64,000 bases of DNA from Adenophora triphylla var. japonica (GCA_022495995.1 JAFEMH010001242.1:72001-136000); one strand, 5' to 3'; counted from the stretch's first letter, positions 10,780 to 22,819 are shown. Numbers and translations: made by a program. Notes: generated by a model from the letters alone, not told the origin.

Positions 10780-11744
10780 TAGGATAAAAATAATTAGAGA
10801 AAATTACGCCATAGTCCCTCAATAATATCTAATCTACATCCTAAGACACCCTATTTCTTAATCTACTTCCTAATCCTAAAAAATATTTTGTCCTACCATA
10901 TAATCCCTCGCTTAATTTAAATAATATAATTATACCTCCTCCCCTCCCCACCCACCTACCCAGTCACAAACACACACACACACACACACACACTCTCTCA
11001 CACACACACACACTTTCTCTCTCACCCCGTCTCTATCACCCCTCTCCCGCCGGCGACCCCTACCCTTCCCGTCTCCGACGGACCCTACCTCCCCGCCGGC
11101 GGAAATCACCCTCCCGAGCCTCGGGCCTTCCTCTCTCTCCTTTCCGTAGCCATCTCCCTTTCTCTCTCTATCCGCTTACCCACAACCCATCTCCCACTGT
11201 CACCTGATCCATCTTCCACCTCGAAGGCACAATCCTTGCTGCAGGTGGATTACTGAAGACGAGGATGGGAATGAGGATGGAGAATTCCAAAAGGTAACGC
11301 CGGCGACTCTACATATTCCGGCGAGATCTGGACCTTTCGGTCAGATCTGCGTCCTCGCCTGCCCCTTCATATAAATTCAACTCTTTCTCGGCAAAATCTG
11401 ATCTATTTCTCCGTCCGGTGAATCACTTTCTCCGGCGATATCTTTGCTTACGAGCTGAATGCTTTAATTCCTCAATATGGCTTTCAATTTTGGCACACGT
11501 GGCTTCGATTTCTATTTTCTTCTGACAAAGTTCCTTCCATTATGCCGATAAAGCATTCAGCTCATTGAGGCAGTATTTTTTTTGTAATTTTAATCATCTG
11601 ATGATAACTTTTTTTCACATATATTTTCGACTATGTCACTCATGCCTTTTCGTAGTCATGTGAATGAACAACTCATGTTCTTAACAATTAATCTTTCTGG
11701 AAACAAAAAAATAAAATAAAATCTTACAATCTTTCTTTATTACT
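10780..11744. other. GC-richer non-coding tract with (CA)n and (CT)n runs
   Basis: A CA microsatellite at about 10968-11014 precedes a GC-rich block (about 11040-11460) with repeated GCCGGCG motifs. This composition differs sharply from the flanks and resembles a leader or relic promoter. No long open frame or domain was found. Together with the tandem array that follows it may belong to one unidentified element. Confidence 0.4.
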
Positions 11745-12530
11745 ATCTCTCAGTTGTTCGGTCGCCGAAATTGGTGATCGTCGGAGTTGATCGTGTTCTT
11801 AGTAGTTTAGTTGACAACTGAGAACTTACTGATAAGTTCTCAGTTGTCTAGTCGCCATAGTTGGTGATCGCCGGAGTTGATTGTGTTTTTAGTGGAGACA
11901 CCGAGAACTTGCGATAAGTTAAGTTCTCAGTTGTTTGGTCGCCGGAGATGTCGTTGGAGTTGGCAATCGTCGGAGTTGATCGTGTTCTTAGTAGTTCAGT
12001 TGACAACTGAGAACTTACTGATAAGTTAAATTCTCAGTTGTTTGGCCGCCGGAGTTGGTGGTCGCCGGAATTAATTGTGTTCTTAGTAGTTTAGTTGACA
12101 ACTGAGAACTTATTGATAAGCTATGTTCTCAATTGTTTGGTCGCCGGAGAGGTCGCCGGAGATGATCGTGATCTTAGTAGTGTAGCTGACAATGAAAACT
12201 TGCGATAAGTTAAGTTCTCAGTTGTTTGGTCGCCGGAGTTGATCGTGTTCTTAGTAGTTTAATTGACAACTGAGAACTTACTGATAAGTTAAGTTCTCAG
12301 TTGTTTGATCGCCGGAGTTGGTGGTCGCCGGAGTTAATTGTGATCTTTGTAGTTTAGTTGACAACTGAGAACTTACTGATAAGTTAAGTTCTCAGTTGTT
12401 TGATCGCCGGATAGGTCGTCGGAGTTAATTATGTTCTTAGTAGTTTAGTTGACAACTGAGAACTTACTGATAAGTTAAGTTCTCAGTTGTTTGGTCGCCG
12501 GAGTTGGTGGTCGCCGGCGTATATAAAAAA
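11745..12530. repeat. Tandem array, about nine units of ~91 bp
   Basis: TTCTCAGTTG or a close variant recurs near 11747, 11838, 11924, 12031, 12126, 12215, 12294, 12389 and 12480, at 79-107-bp spacing. A full unit runs TTCTCAGTTG, TTTGGTCGCCGGAG, GTGTTCTTAGTAG, then CAACTGAGAA and ACTGATAAGTTAAG. TTCTCAGTTG and CAACTGAGAA are exact complements, so each unit can fold. Units vary in the number of GTCGCCGGAG segments. Confidence 0.85.
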
Positions 12531-13004
12531 AATAAGTCGCCGAAAAAAGTCGCCGGAGTTGGTCGTCGAAGTTTGACGCCGTAATTGATGGTTGTCGGAA
12601 GTGTTGACCGGAGAAGATGGGGAGGGGGTGACCTAAGGTGAGAGTGGTTGGAGAGAAATTAAATTGTTAAAGAGAGTGGACTTAGTGAAATGATAGAAGG
12701 GTGAACTTAGTAAAATGTTGGGAGGGTGTAGTTATTAAGCTAGGGACTTAATGGTTAAGCAAATTAGAAATTGTCCTAGAAAAAAGTATTATTTCTTTAG
12801 AGGAATTATTTGGTAAATGCCTCAAATAAGAATAATCTTAGGGTTACAAAAACATCTTACAAAATCTTGGTTACAAATATAATTGAGAATACATGATTGG
12901 TATTTAATTAATGAACAGTGTGTTGTACAAACACAATATCCAGTTATTGAATATTAACCGTGTTTATAACCAAAATTTTATGAAATATTTTTTAAATTCT
13001 TATA
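12531..13004. other. Intergenic, nothing recognised
   Basis: A tail of GTCGCCGG-type motifs extends to about 12600, then ordinary AT-rich sequence without a supported gene. Confidence 0.45.
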
Positions 13005-13280
13005 CTTCCTTCGTCCCAATAAAAGCTTCACTAATTACCCAAAATGGCGTCCCGTTAGAAGCTTCACCTTTCCTTTTTTGGCAAAGAATCTTCACTATTC
13101 TCTCCACTCATTCTCTCTCCTAATTCACTATTACACTCACAACACTTTTCAAATTCACTATTCCCTCCACTAATTATCTCTCCTATTTTCAAATTACGCT
13201 CACAACATTTTTTTTTCCACCCATTTCCATAATTCCCGTGCCCACCCAAAAGGGTGAAGCACTTATTGGGACGGAGGGAG
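13005..13280. mobile_element. Stowaway-type MITE
   Basis: Ends CTTCCTTCGTCCCAATAA and TTATTGGGACGGAGGGAG with flanking TA. About 276 bp. Subterminal AAGCTTCAC / GGTGAAGC arms match the MITE at 4456-4675. Confidence 0.85.
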
Positions 13281-13395
13281 TATTACTTTAAACAAAAACA
13301 TTGATTTTATGACGGATGTTCTTAAGTTCTATTTAGGCAATTACTCATATACGAATTACTCATAATAAAAATTTTAAAAATTGTTATTGTATCAT

Positions 13396-13632
13396 GATTA
13401 ATAATACTCTCAATAACAATTTTAGATTTTTATTATAATAATTATTTTTTATTTAAATTATTTGATCAAAGTTAACTTAATTTGATCAAAATTCTAACTC
13501 GAGCGGGAAGGAGGGTGTATTTGGTGAGCATAATAAAATGTCATTGATTAATAATACTCTCAATAACAATTTTAGATTTTTATTATAATAATTATTTTTT
13601 ATTTAAATTTTATCAAAGTTAACTTAATTTAA
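13396..13632 (+). repeat. Direct repeat of ~88 bp, two copies
   Basis: Copies at about 13396-13485 and 13546-13632 share GATTAATAATACTC through AAAGTTAACTTAATTT. The 60 bp between them contains GGGAAGGAGGGTGTA, a decayed MITE end, so the duplication probably involved a MITE relative of the hairpin at 164-285. Confidence 0.6.
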
Positions 13633-14325
13633 TTTCTTCTGAATTTGTGTTAAATCTTGGTGTTGGTACGGATGCATAATAATGTAGTAATTGTTTCATA
13701 AAATAGAAAGGAAGTTTGAATGCATCACCAATAACTTAGCCTTAACTTTTGAAATTAAAATTATTATTAATGTACCATTCAAAATTATCAATATTAATTT
13801 ATAAATTTTTATGAGAATAATTAAAATTATGTTAATTTTTTTTATCAAAATTCAACCAAGTTAACTGTTATAATAAAAATATGAAGCATTTAGCAAAAAA
13901 AAAAAAAAAAAAAAGTTCTAGAGACTTATAACAAATATGAAATATTTGGCCAAAAAAAAAAAGAAGTTCTAGAGACGTGTGTTTTGAGAGTTTCTAATTT
14001 ATTCTCAAAAACATTTAATGTTACAATTTTTTTTTTCTTATGTTTTAACTCTAGCGATCGAATTCTAGATTTTACAAGATGTAATACTTGATTTTTACCA
14101 ATAAACCACTCTTTGAGATCTTCTCTTAACAAAAATATATAGTCCACTGCATTTGCGGAGACAGAAATTTTTGTCAATGGGGGAAGAGATTGCACAACAA
14201 TTTTATTTAACTGTATTTTCGTTAATGTACGCAAAATAAAATTCTAGTGTATTATTTAATTTACCTCAAAGGGGGCAAATTTCAATTAATTGCACTAGAC
14301 CCCCAAATTATTGTATATTACGCAC
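13633..14325. other. AT-rich intergenic
   Basis: No gene. A short duplication including a poly-A run and AAGTTCTAGAGAC occurs at about 13878-13930 and 13935-13980. The minus-strand frame 13926-14234 has no recognisable domain. Confidence 0.45.
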
Positions 14326-14980
14326 CAGTAATTGCTTACTAAATTTGGATCGATAGTCAACATTTTCTCGAGATTTTGATTAGAATCATATCTAAAATTG
14401 TTTCTGCTATTATTCTTAATTAAAAAAATCAAATGACTTTTTTTTACTTAAACATTAAAGAGATTAAGTATGAAAGAATAGGTGTGAATAATATATACAA
14501 TATTGGGTTCTGTTTATAGGAAAAAATTATGAACATTTTTGATACTATACATAAATGACATCTTTTTTGGGGTGAATATTTATTTTAAAAAATATAAATA
14601 TTTGATTCGTTTTCGGTTCGATCACAATTTTGCTCACTGTTCGATCACAGTTTCGCTCACCATTACAGCAGTTGAACAATCACTCATCGATCTTCAAAGA
14701 ATTTCTCATGGTTAGCAAAAATTCGCTCAACATCGGGCCCAATTTTGAGTGTGTGCAATGAGCCCAATTGCACATGTTCATAATTTTATAGGGTCTCATA
14801 TTTTTCTACATTTCTAAAACCTAGCCCAAAATGCTATTACTAAATATATAAATTTAGATGTGCTACCATGTCAAGTATTGGTATTGGTTGGATAACTTTC
14901 ATTATAACTACACTTGAGGTGCCAGGATTGAATCCCCACATATGTGTTCAACATATTTTATTTTCTTTTACTATATATTG

Positions 14981-15039
<59 letters not shown>

Positions 15040-15170
15040 GGCCCTATATATTTATTTTTTTCTTTTACTATAGATTGTATTTTTTATATATATATTAAGG
15101 ACCCTATATTCAATTTAGCACATAATCCCTATAATTATTGAGACGGGCCTGCTCAACATTACACATGGTC
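14326..15170. mobile_element. PIF/Harbinger-like element, right part (unit 0)
   Basis: The arm at 14330-14745 matches those at 18785-19220 and 38350-39400 (AAATTTGGATCG, TATACAATATTG, then repeated TCACTCAC/GCTCAC motifs). The unit ends ACACATGGTC before TTA, the complement of the PIF terminus GACCATGTGCAATGG. A (TA)n run occupies 14984-15037. A stretch near 14880-14945 resembles a tRNA-derived SINE (B-box-like GGATTGAATCC), but weakly. Confidence 0.55.
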
Positions 15171-15175
15171 TTAGA

Positions 15176-16974
15176 GAATTTTTTTTCCCTCAAAATATTC
15201 CATTTTAAAAAAATATATTCCAAAATAACAACCCTTCCAAACTATTGACCAAAATGACCCATTTTTTGAAACTCGCTACACGGTGTAGCGAGTTTATAAT
15301 TTTTTTCATTTAAACTCGCTAAACCATTTAGCGACTTTAAATTTATATATTAAAAAAAAAACTAAATTTGAACTCACTAATTAAATTAGCGAGTTCTAAG
15401 TTTCTTTTCTTCTGTGAGACACTGACCACAACCGCATTTCTACGTCTCGCTTTAAATTAAAAAATAAAAATATAAAAATTATGTTTTAATAAAGAAAACT
15501 AAAAAGAAATATTATTTTTTCCGTCTCAAATAAATACTTAAAAAAATGTACTACTGTAAAAAAATTATTTCCTTCATAATAAAAATGAATATTACTTTCG
15601 ACTCAAAATGAATAACCAAAAATTAATACTACATTTTTTGTCCAAAAAATTGAACATTACTTTCTTCATCCCAAAAAATAATTCTTTTTTAAAATGTTTA
15701 TTGATACGAATGAAGCAATGTTCATTTTTTTATATAGAAAGTACTTCCTCCGTCCCAGACCAAGGGTCCTCGGAGGGAATTTCATGCTTCTTAAGAATTT
15801 TTTTTTAAAGTGGGTAGAAAATTTTAGGAGAGAGAATATAAAAATTAAATGTGTGGTAGGAAATAGGAGAGAGAATGTAAAAGTTAAATGTGTGATAGGG
15901 AATAGGAGAGAGAATGCAAAAGTTAAAAATATTTAATAGGAGAGAGAATGAGTGGGAGAAATAGTAATGGTTTTTTGTAAATATATGGAGATGATAAGGG
16001 TATAAATATATGGAAAACTTTCCATTTAAGGAAAGAGACTCTTGGTCTGGGACGAACCAAAGAGGAAAGTAGGACTCTTGGTCTGGGACGGGTATTAATT
16101 TTGGGACCAAAGTAATATTCATTTTTGAAATGAAGGATTTATTTTAAAAGAAGTAGAATTTCTTTTTATGTCAAAAAAAATGAACATTTCTTCCTACGTC
16201 TCAATGAACATTTTAAAAAATAATACTAATTTTTTCGTCTAAAAAATTAATGTTCATTTTTGAGACGAGGACACTAACATTATAAGCATTAACTTTTAGA
16301 AAATAATACTAATTCGTATAAAAAAATATTACTTCCTTCGTCCCAATGAATATTTTAGAAATAATACTATTTCCTTTGTCTCAAAAATTAATGTCATCTT
16401 AATTTCATATTTTTGGACGAATACACTAACATTACAAACATTAATTTTAGAGGCGAATGAAAGAAGTAGTATTGTTTTATAAAATATTCATTGGGATGAA
16501 AGAAGTAATATTCATTTTTTTGGACAAAAATGTAGTAGTATTTTTTGGTTATACAATTGAGTCTAAAGTAATATTCATTTTTTATATGAAGGAAATAATT
16601 TTTTTACAGTAGTACATTTTTTAAGTATTTATTTGAGACAGAAAAAATAATATTTCCTTTTAGTTTTATTTATTAAAACATATTTTTTATATTTTTATTT
16701 TGTAATTTAAAACGAGACAGAGAATGAATTAGTAATGTGGTTGTGGTCAGTGTCTCACGGAAAGAAAAGAAACTTAGAACTCGCTAATTCAATTAGCGAG
16801 TTCAAATTTAGTTTTTTTTTTTTAATATTAAAATTTAAAATCGCTAAATGATTTAGCGAGTTTAAACGAAAATTATAAGTGTAGCGAGTTTCAAAAAATG
16901 ATTCATTCTGATCAATAGTTTGGAAGGGTTGTTATTTTGGGATATATATTTTTTTTTATTTTGAGAAAAAAATC
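15176..16974. mobile_element. Long-TIR foldback element, probably Mutator-like
   Basis: The left ~500 bp (15180-15700) is the reverse complement of the right ~500 bp (16450-16970) with few changes. Flanking GGTCTTAGA (15167-15175) and GATCTTAGA (16975-16983) match at 8 of 9 bases, fitting the 9-bp duplication of Mutator-like elements. Each arm contains three small hairpins of the AACTCGCTA...TAGCGAGTT type. There is no transposase. A Stowaway MITE at 15744-16092 sits near the loop. Confidence 0.75.
15744..16092. mobile_element. Stowaway-type MITE inside the foldback
   Basis: Ends CTTCCTCCGTCCCAGACCAA and TTGGTCTGGGACGG follow the family pattern, with TA on both sides. About 349 bp, with GGAATAGGAGAGAGAATG-type modules repeated. 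It is related to the copies at 19474-19788 and 41231-41640. Confidence 0.8.
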
Positions 16975-17268
16975 GATCTTAGACCATGTGCAATGGTAAG
17001 CAAATTTTTGCTCAATGGAATTTCGCTCACAAAGTGAAATCCTTTTTTGAAAGTTGGTAAGTGAAGATTGGTTCAACTGCTGTAATGGTGAGCGAATTTT
17101 CGATCAAACCCATATGTGAAATTGTTTCGCTCACATTTTGAGCAAAACTATGAGTGAATCGAAAACGGATTAAATGTTTTTTTTATTTTAATTTACCCCA
17201 AACGACGTTGTTTATGAATAATATCAAAAACATTCATATTTTTTTTCACCTATAAATAAAGTCTAATA

Positions 17269-17544
17269 TTGCATAGGTTATTTACAACTCTATTTTCCTA
17301 CTTTATCTCACCAATGAAATCTATCTACAATGGGCTACATTCATCAATTCAATCATCTCCCACAGAGGAAAAATACAAATTATTTGCAAAAAGACAAGAG
17401 GCATACAGAAAAGACATAGAGTGTTCCTTTGATATGCTTCAAGCTCGGTTTGCAATGCTTCGTAAGCTGTCACTCGCCTGTAGTGAGGTAGTTCTTGTTA
17501 AAATTAATGACAACTTGCATCATATTGCAATATATGATTGTTGA
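17269..17544 (+). pseudogene. PIF/Harbinger-like transposase C-terminal fragment
   Basis: A frame of about 90 codons; the first ATG is at 17314. It contains RQEAYRKDIECSFDMLQARF, which matches the conserved C-terminal segment of plant PIF/Harbinger (ALP1/HARBI1-like, 'plant transposon protein') nucleases, where an RKDVERAFGVLQ-type motif is usual. The catalytic DDE region is absent, so it cannot be an active nuclease. It lies inside a TTA-flanked element, supporting the family call. Related sequence lies in inverted orientation near 37950-38130. Confidence 0.7.
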
Positions 17545-17746
17545 ATACGAACATGATCGATATAGAAACTATGACAATTCGAGTTCGGACCGACAAACCC
17601 AAAAATAGGGGAAAGGGGAAAAAATCCATTCAAATTGATTAAGATGATACTTTCACGTACACGACAGAAAATTCAAATGTTGCAAACAGTATCACCGAAT
17701 AAATAGCACGCAAACGAGATCTCCAAAACAAAACGACACACCTGAC

Positions 17747-18492
17747 TTTCAAAGCAGACTTGATTGATTATATATATGTGATCAACAACTTTTAATATTA
17801 TATGTAGCATTTTATATACTATTGTCATGATTTGTTTTTGTATGTAAGTTATGTGTTGAGTTATTATTTTTATTTATTTAACGTTTTAGATATCAAATTC
17901 ATGTTTATTTATGAATGTTTGATTTACAAAGAAATGCAACTACAATAAAAAATTAAAAAAATAAAGCAATACAAAATATTTTGTAATGTGGACGAATAAT
18001 TAAAAAACTAATTTATATCATTAGTTTACAAAATAAAATGACTAATTTCATTTTTTTTATTAATTATAAAAAAAAATTGAGCGAAAAAATTAGCATATCG
18101 GATTATGTGAGCGAATATTCGATCAGGGGCCAGATTCGCTCGTCCGGTGAGCGAAATTCCGGTACCTGAGCGAATTTTTGCTCACAGAATTCGATATTCT
18201 GTAGTAGTGAACCAAATTTTTCGCTAACGACATTTTTATAATTAATAAAAAAATAAAATTAATTATTTTATTTTACTATTAATGGTATAAATTAGTTTTT
18301 TAATTCGTCCACATTTCAATTTTTTTATGTTATATTGTAGTTGCATTTCTTTGTAAATCAAACACTCATAAATAAACATTAATTTGATATCTAAAACGTT
18401 AAGTACATGAGAATAATAACCTAACATATAACTTTTGATATATCAAAAGTTTTTTATCACATATATATGCTCAATCAAGTCTACTTTGAAAG
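17747..18492. repeat. ~745-bp imperfect palindrome
   Basis: TTTCAAAGCAGACTTGATTG at the left is the complement of CAATCAAGTCTACTTTGAAA at the right. The arms stay complementary through ATGCAACTACAATA / TGTAGTTGCAT to a centre near 18120-18140. It lies wholly inside PIF unit 1 and looks like a head-to-head duplication of its interior. Confidence 0.7.
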
Positions 18493-19221
18493 TGTGTGGT
18501 TTTGTTTCTGCTACCCACGATAAAAGTCTGAATCTGTTGCTCCCATTTGGAACAGTTCTTTAGCATAAACCAAACATGTTCATTTTTGAAAGGTTTGCCT
18601 TCATGATTTTCATACAAGTGGAATGACATCGAGCCATGAAATAATGGGTGTTTTACGGAGAATTGAAATCATGGGATACGTTTTGGGAGAAATTGATAGT
18701 ATTTGAGCGTTGGGATTAGTTTTGGAAGAATTTGATAGAATTTGAGATTTGTGATTAGTTTTGGAAGTTGTTTTGACATTAATTACCTACGAAATTTGGA
18801 TCGGTTTCCAACATTTTCTCGAGCCAAGCTTGATTAGAATCATACCCGGAATTGTTTCGTAATTATTCATAACAAAAACACAAATAATTTTTTACTTAAG
18901 CTTAGAGAAAATAAGTAGAGAAGGACAAGTGTGAATAACCTATACAATATTGAGCTTTATTTACAGGCGAAAAAAATTTATTAACGTTTTTGATATTTTG
19001 CATAAATGATATCGTTTGTGGTAAATCAAAATTAAGAAATAAACATTTAATCTGTTTTCGATTCACTCACAATTTCACTCAAAATGTGAGCGAAATAGTT
19101 TCCCTTAGGGGTTTGAGCGAAAAATTCGCTCACTATTACAACCGCTTAATCAATTTTCGCCCACTAGTTTTCAAAAAATTTCACTTAGTGAGCAAAAATT
19201 CTCTCACCATTGCATATGATC

Positions 19222-19274
19222 TTAGAGCATGTGTAATACAAGCAAAAATTCTCTCACAATTGCATATGATCTTA
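19222..19274 (+). repeat. 51-bp tandem duplication of a PIF end
   Basis: CTTAGAGCATGTGTAATACA occurs at 19221 and again at 19271, with CAAAAATTCTCTCAC...GCATATGAT between. It is a leftover terminal fragment between two PIF units. Confidence 0.6.
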
Positions 19275-19473
19275 GAGCATGTGTAATACAGGATGAGTAA
19301 ATCTGGTGCTTGAGCGATTTTTCGTTCATAGAAACTGACATTTTGTAATGGTAAACCAATTTTTTCGCTCACGACATTTTTTATAATTAATAAAAAAATT
19401 AAAGTTAATTTATTTTATAAATAATATAAATTATTATTAAAATTATCTCTTTTATTGTCCATATTAGATACTA

Positions 19474-19788
19474 CTCCCTCCGTCCCACTTCAAGGGTCCT
19501 GGGGTAGGATTTTATGCTTTTTAAGAAATTTTTTAAAAAATGAATAAAGAATTGTAAGTGTGTTGATGATTAGAGGAGAGAGAATGTAAAAGTTATAAGG
19601 GTATATCTTTCCCCCTCAAATATAGATTTAATTAGAATGTGCCACTAGTAATACCTTTGTAAATACATGGAGATTATAAGGGTATAAATGTCCGAAACAC
19701 TGTTCAAAACTTGCCATTTATGGAAGGAATTCTTGAAGTGGGACGGAGCAAAAGGGAAAGTAGGACCCTTGAAGTGAGACGGGGGGAG
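19474..19788. mobile_element. Stowaway-type MITE
   Basis: Ends CTCCCTCCGTCCCACTTCAA and TTGAAGTGAGACGGGGGGAG with flanking TA. About 315 bp, inserted in PIF unit 2. Same subfamily as 15744-16092. Confidence 0.85.
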
Positions 19789-20002
19789 TACAAAATAAAA
19801 TTATTTTTATTTTTATTTTATTATTGTAGTTGCATTTCTTTGTAAATCAAACACTCGTAAATAAACATCAATTGTGATATCAAAAACTTTGAACACATGA
19901 GAATACTAACTTAACATAGAATATACATACGAAAACAAAGTATGACAATAGTAGATAAAATGCTACATATAATATCAAGAGTTGTTGGTAGCATATATAT
20001 AT

Positions 20003-20387
20003 TGTTACAACTTATCCTTTTAGAGCTGACGTAACAAACTATATATTATCCCAATTCGAGAATTGACAAACCTTACATATAACATATAAAGATCTTGGGC
20101 CACTCCCATTAGTATCAATTGATTTTAAGGTGAAATCTCAGACTTAAAGATGATATCATAGCAGATCCGTTAAACGTGAATGCCTAGTGGCTCACGATAT
20201 TGCTTTGCGCCACCCGATTAATAAGTACACGTTGTAAACCTTTGGCAAAGTCTGGCTCCACGTGAGGGGTCTGTTAGAGATATCATCCAATATCAGGAAT
20301 TGACAAACATTGCCTATAACATATAAAGATCCTAGGACACTCCCTTTAGTACCAATTGGTTTTAAGGTGAAAACTCAGACTTTAAGA
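20003..20387 (+). mobile_element. TRIM-like miniature LTR retrotransposon
   Basis: Two related ~115-bp blocks (ending near 20150; 20272-20387) share GAATTGACAAAC, CATATAAAGATC and TTTTAAGGTGAAA. Between them lie TGATATCATAGC (20151-20162), resembling the initiator-Met tRNA primer site, and CACGTGAGGGGTC, a polypurine-like tract just before TGTTAGAG at 20272. The absence of genes fits a TRIM. Flanking CATATATAT / TATGCTCAATC agrees with an empty site in PIF unit 1 near 18470. The left boundary is uncertain. Confidence 0.6.
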
Positions 20388-20431
20388 TATGCTCAATCAT
20401 GTCTACTTTAAGAGCCATGTGTGTGGGTTTG

Positions 20432-21443
20432 TGTAGACACCCCATTCTGAACCAATAATTCATGATTACACTACTCTTCGTCTCGCTTTTATGTTTTGAT
20501 AAAAGCATATCAGTTTCATCATGTTTCGTTAAGTTTCTAACTAACCTCGTTAGTTTTGGACTTAACTGACTAACGGAATAACTGAAGAGGACAAAATAGT
20601 CAACCGACTAGTTGTCTCGCACGGGACATACGTGTCTCGCACGAGACAACCCCTCTGCAGGATATGCAGAATCACTCTTCTTCTCCGTTTCAAACTATTT
20701 TCTGAATAAAACCTTATCAATCCGGTCATCCAATCACAGTTGAGTTCTGGAACCTTCCTTGAGTCTCCTAATCTTGGTGACCAAGTCATCCATCCACCTC
20801 TTAAACCCCTATAAATACCTGATGACTTTTAGTATTTCAGAGGTCCCCGATCCCCGATCGAAAACACACAACACACACAATTTGTTGGTTTCTTTCCGCG
20901 AAAGATTCCTTCAAATCACTCACAAACAACTCCTAAATTCGTCCATCAACCACGTTGATTGACGAATATCAAATCTCAAGCCTAACATCAAGGCGAAGCT
21001 CTGCCCAAATCACTTCTCGACTAAGAAGACATCTTAGAACCACGTTCTAAATCAAATACTCCCAAAACGCTAGGTAAATTCCTATACTTTTATTCTTCTT
21101 CTCAACCTCTCTATTGGCTTTTAGAGTAGTGTAATCTCATCAAAAGGATTAGCCTAGAGTTCCTTCAATCCATGGAGTTGATCTCGAAGCGTACAATCCG
21201 ACATTCCTAATCAAGAAATTGATTAGAGTTTTCTTGTTCTTATTTATTGAAAAGATTGATAATACTTGATTGGCAAGACCGATCTTCGAATTGGGTGGAA
21301 TGGGTGCTCCTCGACCTTCCCATTCCATAACTTAACCCCCGAACCCTCAAATCTCTTTAAAATCAAAAAAGTTTTTCTTATTGTTTTCCTAAATAAATAA
21401 TAAGTGAAGACTCCGAGATGTTAAAAATTCACGTATCGCTACA
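20432..21443 (+). repeat. 5' LTR of the gag-only element
   Basis: Begins TGTAGACACC and ends CGCTACA. It is nearly identical to 36911-37922. A TATA box (TATAAATA) lies at 20810-20817. Paired palindromes TGTCTCGCACGGGACA (20613-20628) and TGTCTCGCACGAGACA (20633-20648) lie upstream of it. Confidence 0.85.
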
Positions 21444-21444
21444 G

Positions 21445-21461
21445 TGACGACTCTGCTGGGG
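21445..21461 (+). other. Primer binding site
   Basis: TGACGACTCTGCTGGGG starts 1 bp after the LTR. It resembles the TGGCGACTCTGCTGGGGA-type site, attributed to a tRNA-Arg primer, seen in Ogre/Tat-like Gypsy elements. Confidence 0.65.
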
Positions 21462-22819
21462 CAATAAATTAAGAGGGTTAGACTTGCGTACAATTGAGTA
21501 TTATCAATCTTTTTATTTTTCTATAAAAATTTGATTTTTCTGATTTTTTTTGAAATTTTTCTGTACTGTTTTCGTAAAAAAAACTACTGTCAGACTGTTT
21601 GTCCAGCGCGGGACAAAGAAGTATCGCACGAGACTAATATTCGGAATGCATAGTATGTTTGGCGACGGCTGACATTAAAAAAAAAAGAAGCAAACCTTGG
21701 CGTTGACTGTACTTCAAGGGTTGATCAAACAGACTTTTTTTTGCAGTTGACTTTTCTCTAGATTTTAAAAAATTCAGAAAAGTCAAAATAAATTATTATT
21801 TCTATTTTGCTTGTATTAACTTTATTTTGCAGGGTAGAATAATTTTAATTACTTAAACTATATGCTTGCGTGGGATTGGATTTATTTTAATTTTTTACCG
21901 GTCATCGGTTGACTCGGGCTTTGTAATTAATTTATTTATTTCTCTCTCTCTCCTTTATGTGGAACTACGACGGCCTGAGTCTTCCTAATTTGGGAGAAAC
22001 GTAGGCAACCACTTGGCGCTGCCACTATCTGTTTTTCTTTAGTTTTCAAAAAATAAAACTTTCTATTTTTCTCTATCACCTAGATTGAACTCTCACACAC
22101 GCGCACATCATATTATATCTGTCATTGCACTACATACCCTTGATAAATCCGAGTCCCACACTAAGGACGGATGACGGTAACCACCTAGTAGCCGGTCTCT
22201 CCAAAGTTGGATCATCCCACTCCGCGTATTCAATCCACCTAGATTATCATATCGCGGGGAGCCTAGCCTTCCAGCCCTGCATCGCCACACATCATGTAGA
22301 TTGACTTTTTAAGACACTCCGTGATCAGTCGGTTTGATCTTGGAGTCCTTGTAATCTCTTGTCAAGATCTTGTTTGGTGCAATAATCCATGAAAAAGAAA
22401 TTAAAAAATTATCGCTTCGGAATTGTCCATTCGAAAATGTCCCTATAATTGTCCCTTCGGATTTGACCCTAAAAAGAGAAAAATTTCTCACCAAATTTAT
22501 TGCACACAACTCAATGTTACTTGAGATAACTTCGGCCCCTAGGTTCTTAGATTTGGATTCTGAACGTTAGAAACCCCCAAAACGGATTTTCCGTCCGACC
22601 AAAAATTAGGATTAAAATCAGAAAATGTGACTTTCCGTGGTGTTGTCTCGCGCGAGACTACTTATCCCGTGCGAGACATGTGTTCGGTCTATTCGTGTTT
22701 TGGCCAAAACCTTCAAACCTTTGAAGCCTTCATACACCCTATTCAACCGACTTGTTGGGACTCAATCATGGTTTAACACGGTTGCTACACGTCTAGGTTC
22801 TTCGCCAAAGCTCGACACG
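21462..22819 (+). other. Leader of the gag-only element, non-coding
   Basis: No long frame. GGAACTACG...ACGTAGGCAACC at about 21961-22000 has a counterpart near 36777-36822 before the 3' LTR. Paired palindromes recur at 21600-21636 and 22644-22678. Confidence 0.5.

Larger units (their letters stand above)
16982..19221. mobile_element. PIF/Harbinger-type transposon (unit 1)
   Basis: Termini GACCATGTGCAATGGTAAGC and the complement of the right end (GATCATATGCAATGGTGAG) are flanked by TTA on both sides, the Harbinger target duplication. Subterminal arms of ~170 bp carrying repeated GAGCGAAAATT/GCTCAC motifs are inverted at the two ends. Length is about 2.24 kb, too short for a full two-gene element. 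A transposase remnant is present at 17269-17544. Confidence 0.75.

Noticed and set aside
14868..15098. Open frame of Tyr/Ile repeats
   Set aside because: Generated by the (TA)n microsatellite.
14870..15110. Possible tRNA-derived SINE
   Set aside because: A B-box-like GGATTGAATCC exists, but the A box, tail and target duplication are not convincing; mentioned only within the PIF entry.
17269..17544. A complete small transposase gene
   Set aside because: Only the C-terminal RKD...QARF segment is present and the catalytic domain is missing.
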